From contig JAAXUL010000563.1 in assembly GCA_013336035.1 (NCBI GenBank), positions 1-5,655 on the forward strand: DNA of 5,655 bases. Reading direction: 5' to 3'. The DNA is from Chloroflexales bacterium. GTDB taxonomy: Bacteria > Chloroflexota > Chloroflexia > Chloroflexales > Chloroflexaceae. Positions 1-4,612 of the stretch are shown here, piece after piece; positions within the stretch are counted from its first letter, which is position 1; each line of letters starts with the position of its first letter. A program made the translations under genes and the position numbers. A model generated the notes under the pieces. That model saw only the letters and a program-made list of their open reading frames with translations, made no database searches and was not told the DNA's origin.

Positions 1-604
1 AGGCAACCGTGCGAACCTCGCTGGCGATCTCCTGGGTGAGATAGGGGGCGGCGTTATCCTGGTTGAACTCAGAGTCGTCGGGGAAGGTGGCCTCGCTCTG
101 ATCGATGAGGCTGGGCGCGGGAGGCGGCGCCGACTCGGTCGGCTGCTCCGTGGGGAGCGGCAGCGTGATCGCAATCTCCCACCCGCCGGCGGCGGAGGGA
201 GTCGGTGTCGCTGGCGCATCGAGGCCGAGCCGGGCCCGCAGCAGGGCGAAGGCGGCCCGCGCAGCCGCCTCGCTCAGGGCGCGGACGACGAGCTCGACGC
301 GATCAGGCTCATCGGCGAGCTCGCGGCCGTGGATATTCGTCGGGCTGTCCTTGCACGAGGTAGTGACCACGCGCGCGGGCTCAGGGCTCCCCCGCCGGCG
401 CGCAGCCTTCGCGGCATCAGCGTAGCGCCGGGCCTCGACGGCGCAGGCGCGGCCATAGGTGGGGGTAGGGCCAGGGTAGCGTAGCTCGACGACCGGCTCT
501 CCGCACCAGGCGCAATGGAACGCGATGGGGCGCTGACTGACCACGCGGTCACTGCCACGGCGCGGAACGCGCTGCTGCTTGGGGGATGTTTGAGGGTCGT
601 CCAC
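1..604 (-). CDS. CxxC-motif protein, N-terminal 201 codons (runs off left edge)
   Basis: I do not recognise this protein. The minus-strand frame is open from a GTG at 604-602 to the window edge (201 codons, no stop), so its C-terminus lies outside. An in-frame TAG sits two codons before the GTG, which makes it the first usable start; a weak AGG lies 5 bases upstream. Residues 1-30 are basic and polar. A CAWCGEP segment follows (Cys31, Cys34), then Cys54 and an Arg/Ala-rich helix (59-72), which resembles a small zinc-binding treble-clef or ribbon with its last ligand lost. Residues 95-130 are an Ala/Leu/Arg helix, 131-170 a Pro/Thr/Ala-rich linker, and 171-201 acidic. Third positions are strongly G/C, as in a real high-GC gene. 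Nucleic-acid binding would be a reasonable guess, but it is inference only. Confidence 0.72.
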   Translation of the reverse strand, partial: MDDPQTSPKQQRVPRRGSDRVVSQRPIAFHCAWCGEPVVELRYPGPTPTYGRACAVEARRYADAAKAARRRGSPEPARVVTTSCKDSPTNIHGRELADEPDRVELVVRALSEAAARAAFALLRARLGLDAPATPTPSAAGGWEIAITLPLPTEQPTESAPPPAPSLIDQSEATFPDDSEFNQDNAAPYLTQEIASEVRTVA

Positions 605-628
605 ATAGACCTACGCGAGTGCCCCGTA

Positions 629-723
629 ACCTACAGGTACAGGGTACAGCAGAAATAGGCGATGCGCCAGTGACAAGGTTCGGAGCTGTGGGCGAATGAG
701 TCCGTGGACCTACAGGTTGAGGG
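629..723. repeat. Direct repeat ACCTACAGGTnnAGGG, two copies
   Basis: The copies are at 629-644 and 708-723 and match at 14 of 16 bases, with starts 79 bp apart. The first ten bases, ACCTACAGGT, are themselves a dyad around a 2-bp centre. The left copy sits in a run where (G/C)TACAG occurs three times (632-648). A third, partial ACCTAC lies at 609-614 just before the GTG start at 604. The position upstream of that gene would suit a repressor or iteron-like site; the function is inferred. Confidence 0.4.
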
Positions 724-783
724 AATAGGGCTGCTCCTCCCGAACGCACCCCGACTCGGGACGGCGGGCGCTCCGGCTACGTC

Positions 784-909
784 GTGTCGGTCAGCGGCGA
801 CGGTACAATGCGCGTGGAGTACGAGCTGGAGTGCGCCCTCACACAACGCGATCCCGAGCCGCTGCGTAGCCACCGAGGCCGGCTGCCAGCTCAGCACCGA
901 CACGGGTGA
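784..909 (+). CDS. Possible small ORF or gene remnant, 41 aa
   Basis: This frame is open from a TGA at 718-720 to the TGA at 907-909. The first usable start is GTG at 784, with an ATG at 808 as the alternative; neither has a good ribosome binding site. The stretch GYVVSVSGDGTMRVEYELEC reads like an alternating beta-strand protein with normal high-GC codon use, better than the overlapping frames. The coding-looking sequence begins a little before the first start codon (RSGYVV), so this may be the 3' remnant of a longer gene rather than an intact one. I do not recognise the family. Confidence 0.3.
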   Translation: MSVSGDGTMRVEYELECALTQRDPEPLRSHRGRLPAQHRHG

Positions 910-998
910 GGAGGGCAGCGGGTGGGGCTGCTGGTGACAGCGGAACAGAAAACGCAATAGCCGGCTCACGGGAGAAGCGGAACGAGCTGGGGATAGGC

Positions 999-1004
999 TA
1001 TACT
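999..1004 (+). promoter_or_regulatory. Possible -10 hexamer TATACT
   Basis: TATACT matches the TATAAT consensus at five of six bases and lies 42 bases before the ATG at 1046, a suitable distance. No TTGACA-like -35 is visible 16-18 bases upstream, so the assignment rests on one hexamer only. Confidence 0.3.
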
Positions 1005-1045
1005 GAGCCGACACCAAGCCGTGCTTGCGCGCAGGAGAGCACCGC

Positions 1046-1339
1046 ATGCCTCGCACGATCCCCTGTCCTGCCGACCAGTGGACGATCATCTTTCAGCACG
1101 CCTTCGTCCAGCTACCCGCCACCTGGACGCTCGTGTTTCGCGCCCCTGACGGCTCGCCTATCGCCGGCGAGCTGCGGGTCAGGCGCTCCTCCTGGGTCTT
1201 TCCCAACCCGCCAGAGCTTCTGCCGCTCCAGCCGGTCATGCACCTGCGCCGCGGCTGGTGGAACACCTTTTTCAGCGTCCAGGCCAAGCCGTCGCGCGAC
1301 CTGATCGTCGAGGTCAGGCGGGGCATGGTTCTGCCCTGA
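1046..1339 (+). CDS. Hypothetical Trp-rich small protein, 97 aa
   Basis: I chose ATG 1046 over the upstream in-frame TTG at 1025 because AGGAG (1033-1037) sits 8 bases before it. The protein starts MPRTIPCPADQWTII and has five Trp in 97 residues (12, 27, 50, 71, 72). It shows alternating hydrophobic and polar stretches (WTLVFRAPDG; DLIVEVRRG) that suggest a small beta-rich domain. It has no signal peptide, membrane segment or metal motif; the single Cys is at position 7. The conserved-looking core is SSWVFPNPP, then RGWWNTFFSV. It is the only convincing plus-strand gene in the window and converges with the 172-aa gene. I do not recognise it. That it is real is supported by the ribosome binding site, codon use and the absence of a better overlapping frame. 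Confidence 0.72.
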   Translation: MPRTIPCPADQWTIIFQHAFVQLPATWTLVFRAPDGSPIAGELRVRRSSWVFPNPPELLPLQPVMHLRRGWWNTFFSVQAKPSRDLIVEVRRGMVLP

Positions 1340-1371
1340 GGCGAACTGCGCGTGATCGCGGAACAGACAGG

Positions 1372-1389
1372 GTGAGGGATGAGCCTCAC
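1372..1389. terminator. Weak hairpin between convergent genes
   Basis: GTGAGG (1372-1377) and CCTCAC (1384-1389) form a perfect 6-bp stem with a 6-base loop between the 3' ends of the two convergent genes; the right arm covers the stop codon of the minus-strand gene. There is no T-run on either side, so this is a weak terminator candidate. Confidence 0.22.
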
Positions 1390-1904
1390 GAGTCGTCGCC
1401 AATCCACTTGTCGTAGCCATCCTCAAGCATGTGGTAGCGCCCGTGCGCCCAGTGGTAGAAATCCTGCCAGCTCAGCAGGAGCCCCTCGCCTTCAACTGTC
1501 ACCGCAACGCCTGCCTCGACAGCGCGGCGTAGCTCGCGGAGTTCCTCGACGAGCACGCCCCAGCCAGTCGGCCGCCCGTTGGATGATCGCTCCTCGTAGA
1601 GCGCGTCAAGCTCACGGAGCTGTTCACTCGTGATCGCGTAGCTCTGCCTGGGAATGTCCACCTCGATGCCACTTTTTTGGATGGCCAGCGCGAAGTTCTC
1701 GTTGGTTGCGAGCATGTGCGCGGTGAACGTCTGCTCGAAGCTAAACAGCGGTGTTGGCCATCCCTGCTGCTTGGCCCAGGTTCGCAGTGTGCTCGCATTG
1801 GGCCATCTGATATGCATGTGGCCCTGGCGATGCGCCTCCTGGGCGACACCGTGATCATCAGATGTCGCCGCCTGTTGCGCCCATGCGGGTAGATGTTTAG
1901 TCAT
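1386..1904 (-). CDS. Hypothetical protein, 172 aa
   Basis: Unrecognised soluble protein starting MTKHLPAWAQQAATSDDHGV at ATG 1904. No clear Shine-Dalgarno sequence precedes it (ACCCTAAC then ATG). A later ATG, at residue 30 (MHIRWPNAS), is an alternative start with a poor GGG upstream. Residues 30-70 are Trp/aromatic-rich; 94-106 (SEQLRELDALYEE) and 115-131 (GVLVEELRELRRAVEAG) look like amphipathic helices; 132-145 looks like beta strands. The end is a striking aromatic and charged motif, FYHWAHGRYHMLEDGYDKW (149-167), closed by IGDDS. There is no membrane segment or Cys. It lies 102 bp downstream of the zinc-ribbon gene on the same strand, so it may have its own promoter or be the last gene of that unit. 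Codon use matches its neighbours. No function is proposed. Confidence 0.75.
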   Translation of the reverse strand: MTKHLPAWAQQAATSDDHGVAQEAHRQGHMHIRWPNASTLRTWAKQQGWPTPLFSFEQTFTAHMLATNENFALAIQKSGIEVDIPRQSYAITSEQLRELDALYEERSSNGRPTGWGVLVEELRELRRAVEAGVAVTVEGEGLLLSWQDFYHWAHGRYHMLEDGYDKWIGDDS

Positions 1905-1975
1905 GTTAGGGTATCCGTTCAGGGGTTATGGCGGAGGGCAAGGGGAGAGGCGCCGGCTGGCCTGGCCGCGTGCAG

Positions 1976-1993
1976 GTGCCTGATCAGAGGCAC
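1976..1993. terminator. Hairpin just downstream of the zinc-ribbon gene
   Basis: GTGCCT (1976-1981) and AGGCAC (1988-1993) form a perfect 6-bp stem with a 6-base loop, about 13 bases past the stop of the zinc-ribbon gene on the minus strand. No T-tract follows on that strand, so an intrinsic terminator is possible but unproven. Confidence 0.28.
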
Positions 1994-2006
1994 GCCGGGC
2001 ACAGCT

Positions 2007-2252
2007 CTACGACGAGAGAGGCCCCTCTGCCCGCCCCAGGGTGTGCCTGCCCCGCTGCTGGCACTGGGGGCAGCGTACCCGATAGTGCTGCGTCGGCTTA
2101 GTGGACTTCCAGCGCATGCCGCCGAGATCCCACAGCGAGCACTCATGCCCACACTGCGAGCAGCGAACAATCCAGGTGCGGGACTCGGCCTCGATGGCCT
2201 CGCCCCACGAGCGCGGCACCACGCCAATAACAAGCCGCTGGAGCCAGTTCAT
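2007..2252 (-). CDS. Small zinc-ribbon protein, 81 aa
   Basis: The protein starts MNWLQRLVIGVVPRSWGEAI and carries two Cys pairs, CSQC (31-34) and CPQC (61-64), separated by 26 residues, the layout of a four-Cys zinc ribbon; Cys38 is extra. Between the pairs is WDLGGMRWKS (41-50), a conserved-looking turn. I chose ATG 2252 because the G-run AAGGGGG ends 6 bases before it, whereas the ATG two codons upstream (2258) directly abuts that run. The N-terminal 20 residues form a short amphipathic helix rather than a membrane segment. The gene begins 29 bases after the stop of the HEAT-repeat gene, so the two are probably co-transcribed. Zinc ribbons of this size usually bind nucleic acid or a protein partner; which applies here is unknown. 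The frame extends much further upstream, but that part is a shadow of the HEAT gene. Confidence 0.78.
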   Translation of the reverse strand: MNWLQRLVIGVVPRSWGEAIEAESRTWIVRCSQCGHECSLWDLGGMRWKSTKPTQHYRVRCPQCQQRGRHTLGRAEGPLSS

Positions 2253-2281
2253 GGGCATCCCCCTTCGCGGGCTCAGACGAT

Positions 2282-2995
2282 TTACCGCAGTCGCGCCCGG
2301 CTGAGCCTGAGGAGCGCCACACGGGCGGCGTGGCGGGCCATCCTGTTCGAGCTTCCCCGCGCTACCTCGAGCGCCGCTCTCAGCGCCGGGGTGGCCAGCC
2401 GCATCCTGCCGATGGCCTCGGCCGCGAGGGCGGCCCTGCGTGTGTGCGGTGGCTGCAGGGAGCGCATGAGCACGTCGTGGACCATAGCGTCCTGCGGGGC
2501 GATCATGCAGAGCGCGACGAGCGCGTCGGCAGCGAGCCGCTCGTCCGCCAGGTCCTCCAGGATCGTGCCAAGCATAGGTTGGGCGGGCGGGCCGATATGG
2601 CCCGCGAGGCGCAGCCGCCGCCGCCTGACGGCGCTGGCCTCCTCGGCCGCGAGCCGGCCGGCGATGATAGGCACAGCCCAGCGGAGCGGCGCTGAGACGC
2701 GCACGAGCGCCCATGCGGCATCCGCGCGTACACCGGCGTCGGCGTCGAAGAGCGCCTGGACGAGCGCATGTGCCGCGCTGCGCGCGCCCTGTCCGATCCG
2801 CCCAAGGCTCTGCGCCACCCCCTGGCGCACGCTCCTATGGGGCGATGAGAGCGCCGCGCTCAGGTCTGGAACAGCCGCGACGCCGTGTGCGGCCAGGTGT
2901 CCCACGGTCTGCCACCACTCACGCGGCGAGGCGTCGGCCAGGCGCGCGATCAAGTCTACGGGCGTCTTGTCCCTGGAGGCTGGTTGGCTCTGCAT
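2282..2995 (-). CDS. HEAT-repeat protein, 237 aa
   Basis: An alpha-helical repeat protein built from paired helices of about 30 residues. Clear units are 42-71 (VPDLSAALSSPHRSVRQGVA onward), 73-104 (LVQALFDADAGVRADAAWAL) and 172-200 (VLMRSLQPPHTRRAALAAEA); more degenerate ones lie at about 107-137, 139-167 and 203-232. The Asp/Pro, Val/Ala and Arg spacing (DPDxxVRxxAAxALG-like) is that of HEAT/PBS-lyase-type repeats. These folds serve as protein or nucleic-acid scaffolds and have no catalytic residues; I see none here. No signal peptide or membrane segment is present. ATG 2995 is the first start in frame; its ribosome binding site is weak (ATGGGTCT). The zinc-ribbon gene follows after 29 bases and is probably translated from the same mRNA. 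The substrate or partner is unknown. Confidence 0.82.
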   Translation of the reverse strand: MQSQPASRDKTPVDLIARLADASPREWWQTVGHLAAHGVAAVPDLSAALSSPHRSVRQGVAQSLGRIGQGARSAAHALVQALFDADAGVRADAAWALVRVSAPLRWAVPIIAGRLAAEEASAVRRRRLRLAGHIGPPAQPMLGTILEDLADERLAADALVALCMIAPQDAMVHDVLMRSLQPPHTRRAALAAEAIGRMRLATPALRAALEVARGSSNRMARHAARVALLRLSRARLR

Positions 2996-3082
2996 AGACC
3001 CATGGTAGCACGATGGGCCAACTCGCCTCCGGCAAGGTCTCGCGCCACAATAGCAGGCCTTGCGGGGCTGACTAACATGGCA

Positions 3083-3196
3083 TCAGGTGGGAAAGCTGTC
3101 CATCGACCGGAGGCTGGCGAGCTCGGCACGATAGATCGAGCGGTTGTTCAAGACGTGCTGAACGGCCACACGAAAAGGTTTCGCGGTCGGCGACAT
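3083..3196 (-). CDS. Possible 37-aa ORF overlapping the BRO-N remnant
   Basis: A minus-strand frame, one base out of phase with the BRO-N remnant, starts at ATG 3196 and reads MSPTAKPFRVAVQHVLNNRS, then IYRAELASLRSMDSFPT and a TGA. Its residue pattern (helix-forming, well-mixed) is better than that of the BRO frame over the same bases, which becomes Cys/Pro/Arg-rich after residue RETF. No ribosome binding site is visible before the ATG. It may be a small independent gene, or the out-of-phase C-terminal part of the decayed gene restored by a frameshift. I do not recognise the sequence. Confidence 0.4.
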   Translation of the reverse strand: MSPTAKPFRVAVQHVLNNRSIYRAELASLRSMDSFPT

Positions 3197-3363
3197 CGGT
3201 GAGTCGCAGGCGGTTATCGCGCGATTTCAGCGTGTTCCAGTAGCGGTTGGGGTTCACCGACTCTGTGAGCACGGCGACCACATCGATCACGCTGTAGAAC
3301 CAGCGGTTCTCGTACCACATGCGGCGAACGACCGAAGGGCTGAGGGGCCGGCGGCTGCTCCAT
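3174..3363 (-). pseudogene. BRO-N (DinD-like) domain gene, broken
   Basis: The minus-strand frame VVRRMWYENRWFYSVIDVVA, continuing VLTESVNPNRYWNTLKSR and then DNRLRLTDVADRET, matches the BRO family N-terminal domain. This is a DNA-binding domain of phage antirepressors, baculovirus BRO proteins and DinD-like proteins, typically IRRxWxxxxWYYSVVDVVAVLTxSxxPxxYWxxLKxR, then a gap, then LTDVADTE. Two lesions are visible. First, the best start, ATG 3363 (MEQPPAPQPF, with GAAGG 8 bases upstream), is in a different phase, so a frameshift lies near 3325-3340. Second, about 20-25 residues usually found between the LKxR and LTDVAD parts are missing. After RETF the frame no longer resembles the family and the usual IQSIPSPKAEPFK-type segment is absent. 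The ancestral gene may have been a phage- or plasmid-borne regulator. Confidence 0.72.
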
Positions 3364-3380
3364 GGGCCTGCCTTCGAGTC

Positions 3381-3407
3381 CAACCATCCACAATGTATGG
3401 ATGGTTG
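3381..3407. promoter_or_regulatory. Perfect 10-bp inverted repeat upstream of the BRO-N remnant
   Basis: CAACCATCCA (3381-3390) and TGGATGGTTG (3398-3407) are exact reverse complements around a 7-base centre. The left arm ends 18 bases before the ATG at 3363, where an operator or a 5' leader hairpin would be expected. On the minus strand the centre reads TACATT, a loose -10 match, so the dyad may overlap a promoter. It lies in the 94-bp gap after the membrane-protein gene, so it could also serve as a weak terminator for that gene, though no T-run follows. Confidence 0.45.
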
Positions 3408-3457
3408 ATCGCACCTGCACAGAAAGCGATGTCGCATCTGCGCCGCCCACCAGTGTG

Positions 3458-3781
3458 TTAGCCCTTCCAACGCTGCACCGCCTCGAGCAGATGGTAGCAA
3501 CGCTCAACCTCGGACACACCCTGCCAGAGCCAGAAGCCAATAACCCCAGCGAACACTGCCAGACCGACCTTGCCTTGGAGCGCTGACGCGAGGAGCCCCA
3601 GGCCCGCATAGAGCAGGCAGGCCACGAAGATCACGAGCACAGAGCCCTTGGCGATGATGCGCTCGCCGTCATCGCGCGACTGCAATGGGCCAGCGATGTC
3701 GTCCCACCAGCGCTGCAGGGCGGCGACGATCACCGGCATGCTGAAGAGGACAACGATTGCTACCACCCCTCCCTTATCCAT
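3458..3781 (-). CDS. Small membrane protein, 107 aa
   Basis: Three hydrophobic segments are predicted by eye: residues about 4-22 (GGVVAIVVLFSMPVIVAAL), 45-68 (start GSVLVIFVACLLYAGLGLL) and 72-90 (VGLAVFAGVIGFWLW). A polar loop lies between the first two (about 24-44, WWDDIAGPLQSRDDGERIIA), and a C-terminal amphipathic tail ends EVERCYHLLEAVQRWKG. It is therefore likely an inner-membrane protein with three spans. ATG 3781 follows GAGGG by 7 bases, a good ribosome binding site. It begins 24 bases after the 74-aa gene, so the two probably share an mRNA. I do not recognise a family; holin-like or membrane-accessory roles are possible, but nothing in the sequence decides. Confidence 0.75.
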   Translation of the reverse strand: MDKGGVVAIVVLFSMPVIVAALQRWWDDIAGPLQSRDDGERIIAKGSVLVIFVACLLYAGLGLLASALQGKVGLAVFAGVIGFWLWQGVSEVERCYHLLEAVQRWKG

Positions 3782-3805
3782 GAGGTGCCCTCGATCTGAC
3801 AGGCA

Positions 3806-4030
3806 TCAGGGCTCACCTGGACCCTGGCGGGCAACCTCGCCCAGGCACCACGCCTGCGCCAGATCCCGCCGCGCGAAGATGTGCGGGGCGTGAATGATCC
3901 GCCCCAGCGGGGCCGGGGCGACGATCTGTGCCACATACTCCAACGAGGCGGGCCAGCGCTCCACGCGCGCCTCCCAGGCCCCTAGAGTCAGCCGCCAACA
4001 ACGAGTCCGTGAGTCGTATTCCCAATCCAT
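3806..4030 (-). CDS. Hypothetical protein, 74 aa
   Basis: ATG 4030 is chosen over the TTG one codon upstream because GAGGG lies 6 bases before the ATG. The protein begins MDWEYDSRTRCWRLTLGAWE, continues with a Trp/Val-rich stretch (VERWPASLEYVAQIV), and ends with a helix-like ARRDLAQAWCLGEVARQGPG. The pattern of strands followed by a C-terminal helix suggests a small alpha/beta domain; it has no membrane segment or metal motif. It sits between the truncated gene (stop at 4073, 42 bases before this start) and the membrane-protein gene (24 bases downstream), in one close-packed minus-strand series. The family is not recognised. Confidence 0.68.
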   Translation of the reverse strand: MDWEYDSRTRCWRLTLGAWEARVERWPASLEYVAQIVAPAPLGRIIHAPHIFARRDLAQAWCLGEVARQGPGEP

Positions 4031-4072
4031 CAATGTCCCTCGCCTATGCTGTACGTGACATTCGGTCGCCCC

Positions 4073-4400
4073 TCAGCCCTTGTCGCCGCGCTGTCGAATC
4101 CGCGAGGTGTCGCCGTCGAGCACGTCGTCGGCCCAGGCCTCGACGTCGAGCAGCTCGCTCGGCCCGACCTCGAGCATCGAGTGGATGCGGCCCTCGAGGT
4201 AGTGTCAGGGCCGGGTAGTCCGAATCGGCGCCGTTCCCGTGGACGGCGATCAGCGTCACGAGTGCCTCGGCAAGCTGTAGATACGCGTTCGGGATGGGCT
4301 GCTGCGCCGGCTCAGGCGTGAGAAAGACCGGGCCGTCCATCTCCCCGGCCACCGCGTCGACCCGCCAGTAGCCGAGCCGCTCGCCCTCCTCAATAGCCTG
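4073..4400 (-). pseudogene. Hypothetical gene, 5'-truncated and frameshifted
   Basis: In the minus-strand phase of 4352, an acidic protein-like sequence reads IEEGERLGYWRVDAVAGEMD, then GPVFLTPEPAQQPIPNAYLQ, then LAEALVTLIAVHGNGADSDY and PAL. At about 4200-4208 the sensible sequence jumps one phase and goes on as YLEGRIHSMLEVGPSELLDV, then EAWADDVLDGDTSRIRQRGD, KG and a stop at 4073-4075. Dropping one base there (for example T4205) would give PALHYLEG in one frame. Upstream, the coding sequence continues to about 4394 with no proper start and then meets an in-frame TAA (4401-4403) inside the end of the mobile-element remnant, so the N-terminus seems lost to that insertion. A GTG at 4352 has no ribosome binding site. 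The family is unrecognised. The frameshift could also be a sequencing error. Confidence 0.68.
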
Positions 4401-4612
4401 TTAGGAGCGAGCATGCGATTTACAACGCTATCGAAATATTTCACAAAGTCAGCAACCTTGGCCTGGCTTTTGGAGCAACTCATCTGAGAACACCTGGCCA
4501 GTACGAACAAACTAGGACGAGGTGACCGTGGAGCAATTGCCTGAAAGCCCAAAAGAGGATGTCAGCAGCGATAGTTTGCGGCTGAAGCTTGTCAGAGAAT
4601 CGCTTTAACTGG
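4397..4612 (+). mobile_element. Internally deleted insertion-sequence remnant or MITE-like element
   Basis: The left end CCTGTTAGGAGCGA (4397-4410) and the reverse complement of the right end, CCAGTTAAAGCGA (4600-4612), are imperfect inverted repeats. The enclosed DNA is about 49% GC by my count (4411-4600), clearly lower than the GC-rich flanks. A plus-strand reading frame starts right after the left end with a good ribosome binding site, and another ends with TAA in the right end, as in insertion sequences whose transposase gene fills the element. Both neighbouring minus-strand genes stop making sense exactly at its edges. I see no target-site duplication. The IS family is not assigned. Confidence 0.55.
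4413..4608 (+). pseudogene. Remnant ends of a plus-strand gene, possibly a transposase
   Basis: The start piece at ATG 4413 has AGGAG 5 bases upstream and reads MRFTTLSKYFTKSATLAWLL, EQLI, then TGA (4485-4487). The end piece is in another phase, from about 4522 (GTG) to TAA 4606-4608, reading VTVEQLPESPKEDVSSDSLR then LKLVRESL. A start in one terminal repeat and a stop in the other suggests one transposase gene whose middle was deleted. No catalytic DDE segment is left, so the transposase identity is inferred from layout only. Confidence 0.4.

Larger units (their letters stand above)
605..1045. other. Mostly non-coding region between outward-facing genes
   Basis: These 441 bases separate the minus-strand gene starting at 604 from the plus-strand gene starting at 1046, so promoters for both should lie here. 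I see a pair of 16-bp direct repeats (629-644 and 708-723), a short open frame at 784-909 that may be a small gene or a gene remnant, and a TATACT hexamer at 999-1004. The long minus-strand frame across it (631-1089) has poor composition (Ser/Cys/His/Pro-rich) and looks like a shadow. Confidence 0.5.

Noticed and set aside
274..606. 110-aa minus-strand frame starting MWTTLKHPP
   Set aside because: It overlaps the GTG-started edge gene in another phase and is Ser/Pro/Ala/Arg-rich; the other frame stays open for 201 codons with a sensible composition.
631..1089. 152-aa minus-strand frame
   Set aside because: Cys/Ser/His/Pro-rich composition, no ribosome binding site, and it runs into the start of the well-supported plus-strand gene at 1046.
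2253..2714. N-terminal extension of the zinc-ribbon frame to 235 aa
   Set aside because: The extension overlaps the HEAT gene in another phase, is Arg/Gly/Ala/Pro-rich, and the good ribosome binding site is at 2252.
1893..3008. 371-aa plus-strand open frame
   Set aside because: It lies antisense to the HEAT and zinc-ribbon genes, is Arg/Ala/Ser/Pro-rich with no domain, and has no ribosome binding site. Long antisense frames are common opposite high-GC genes.
3214..3609. 131-aa minus-strand frame across the BRO-N start
   Set aside because: Only its MEQPPAPQPF segment (start at 3363) seems real, as the out-of-phase start of the BRO-N remnant; the rest overlaps the membrane-protein gene or the BRO frame.
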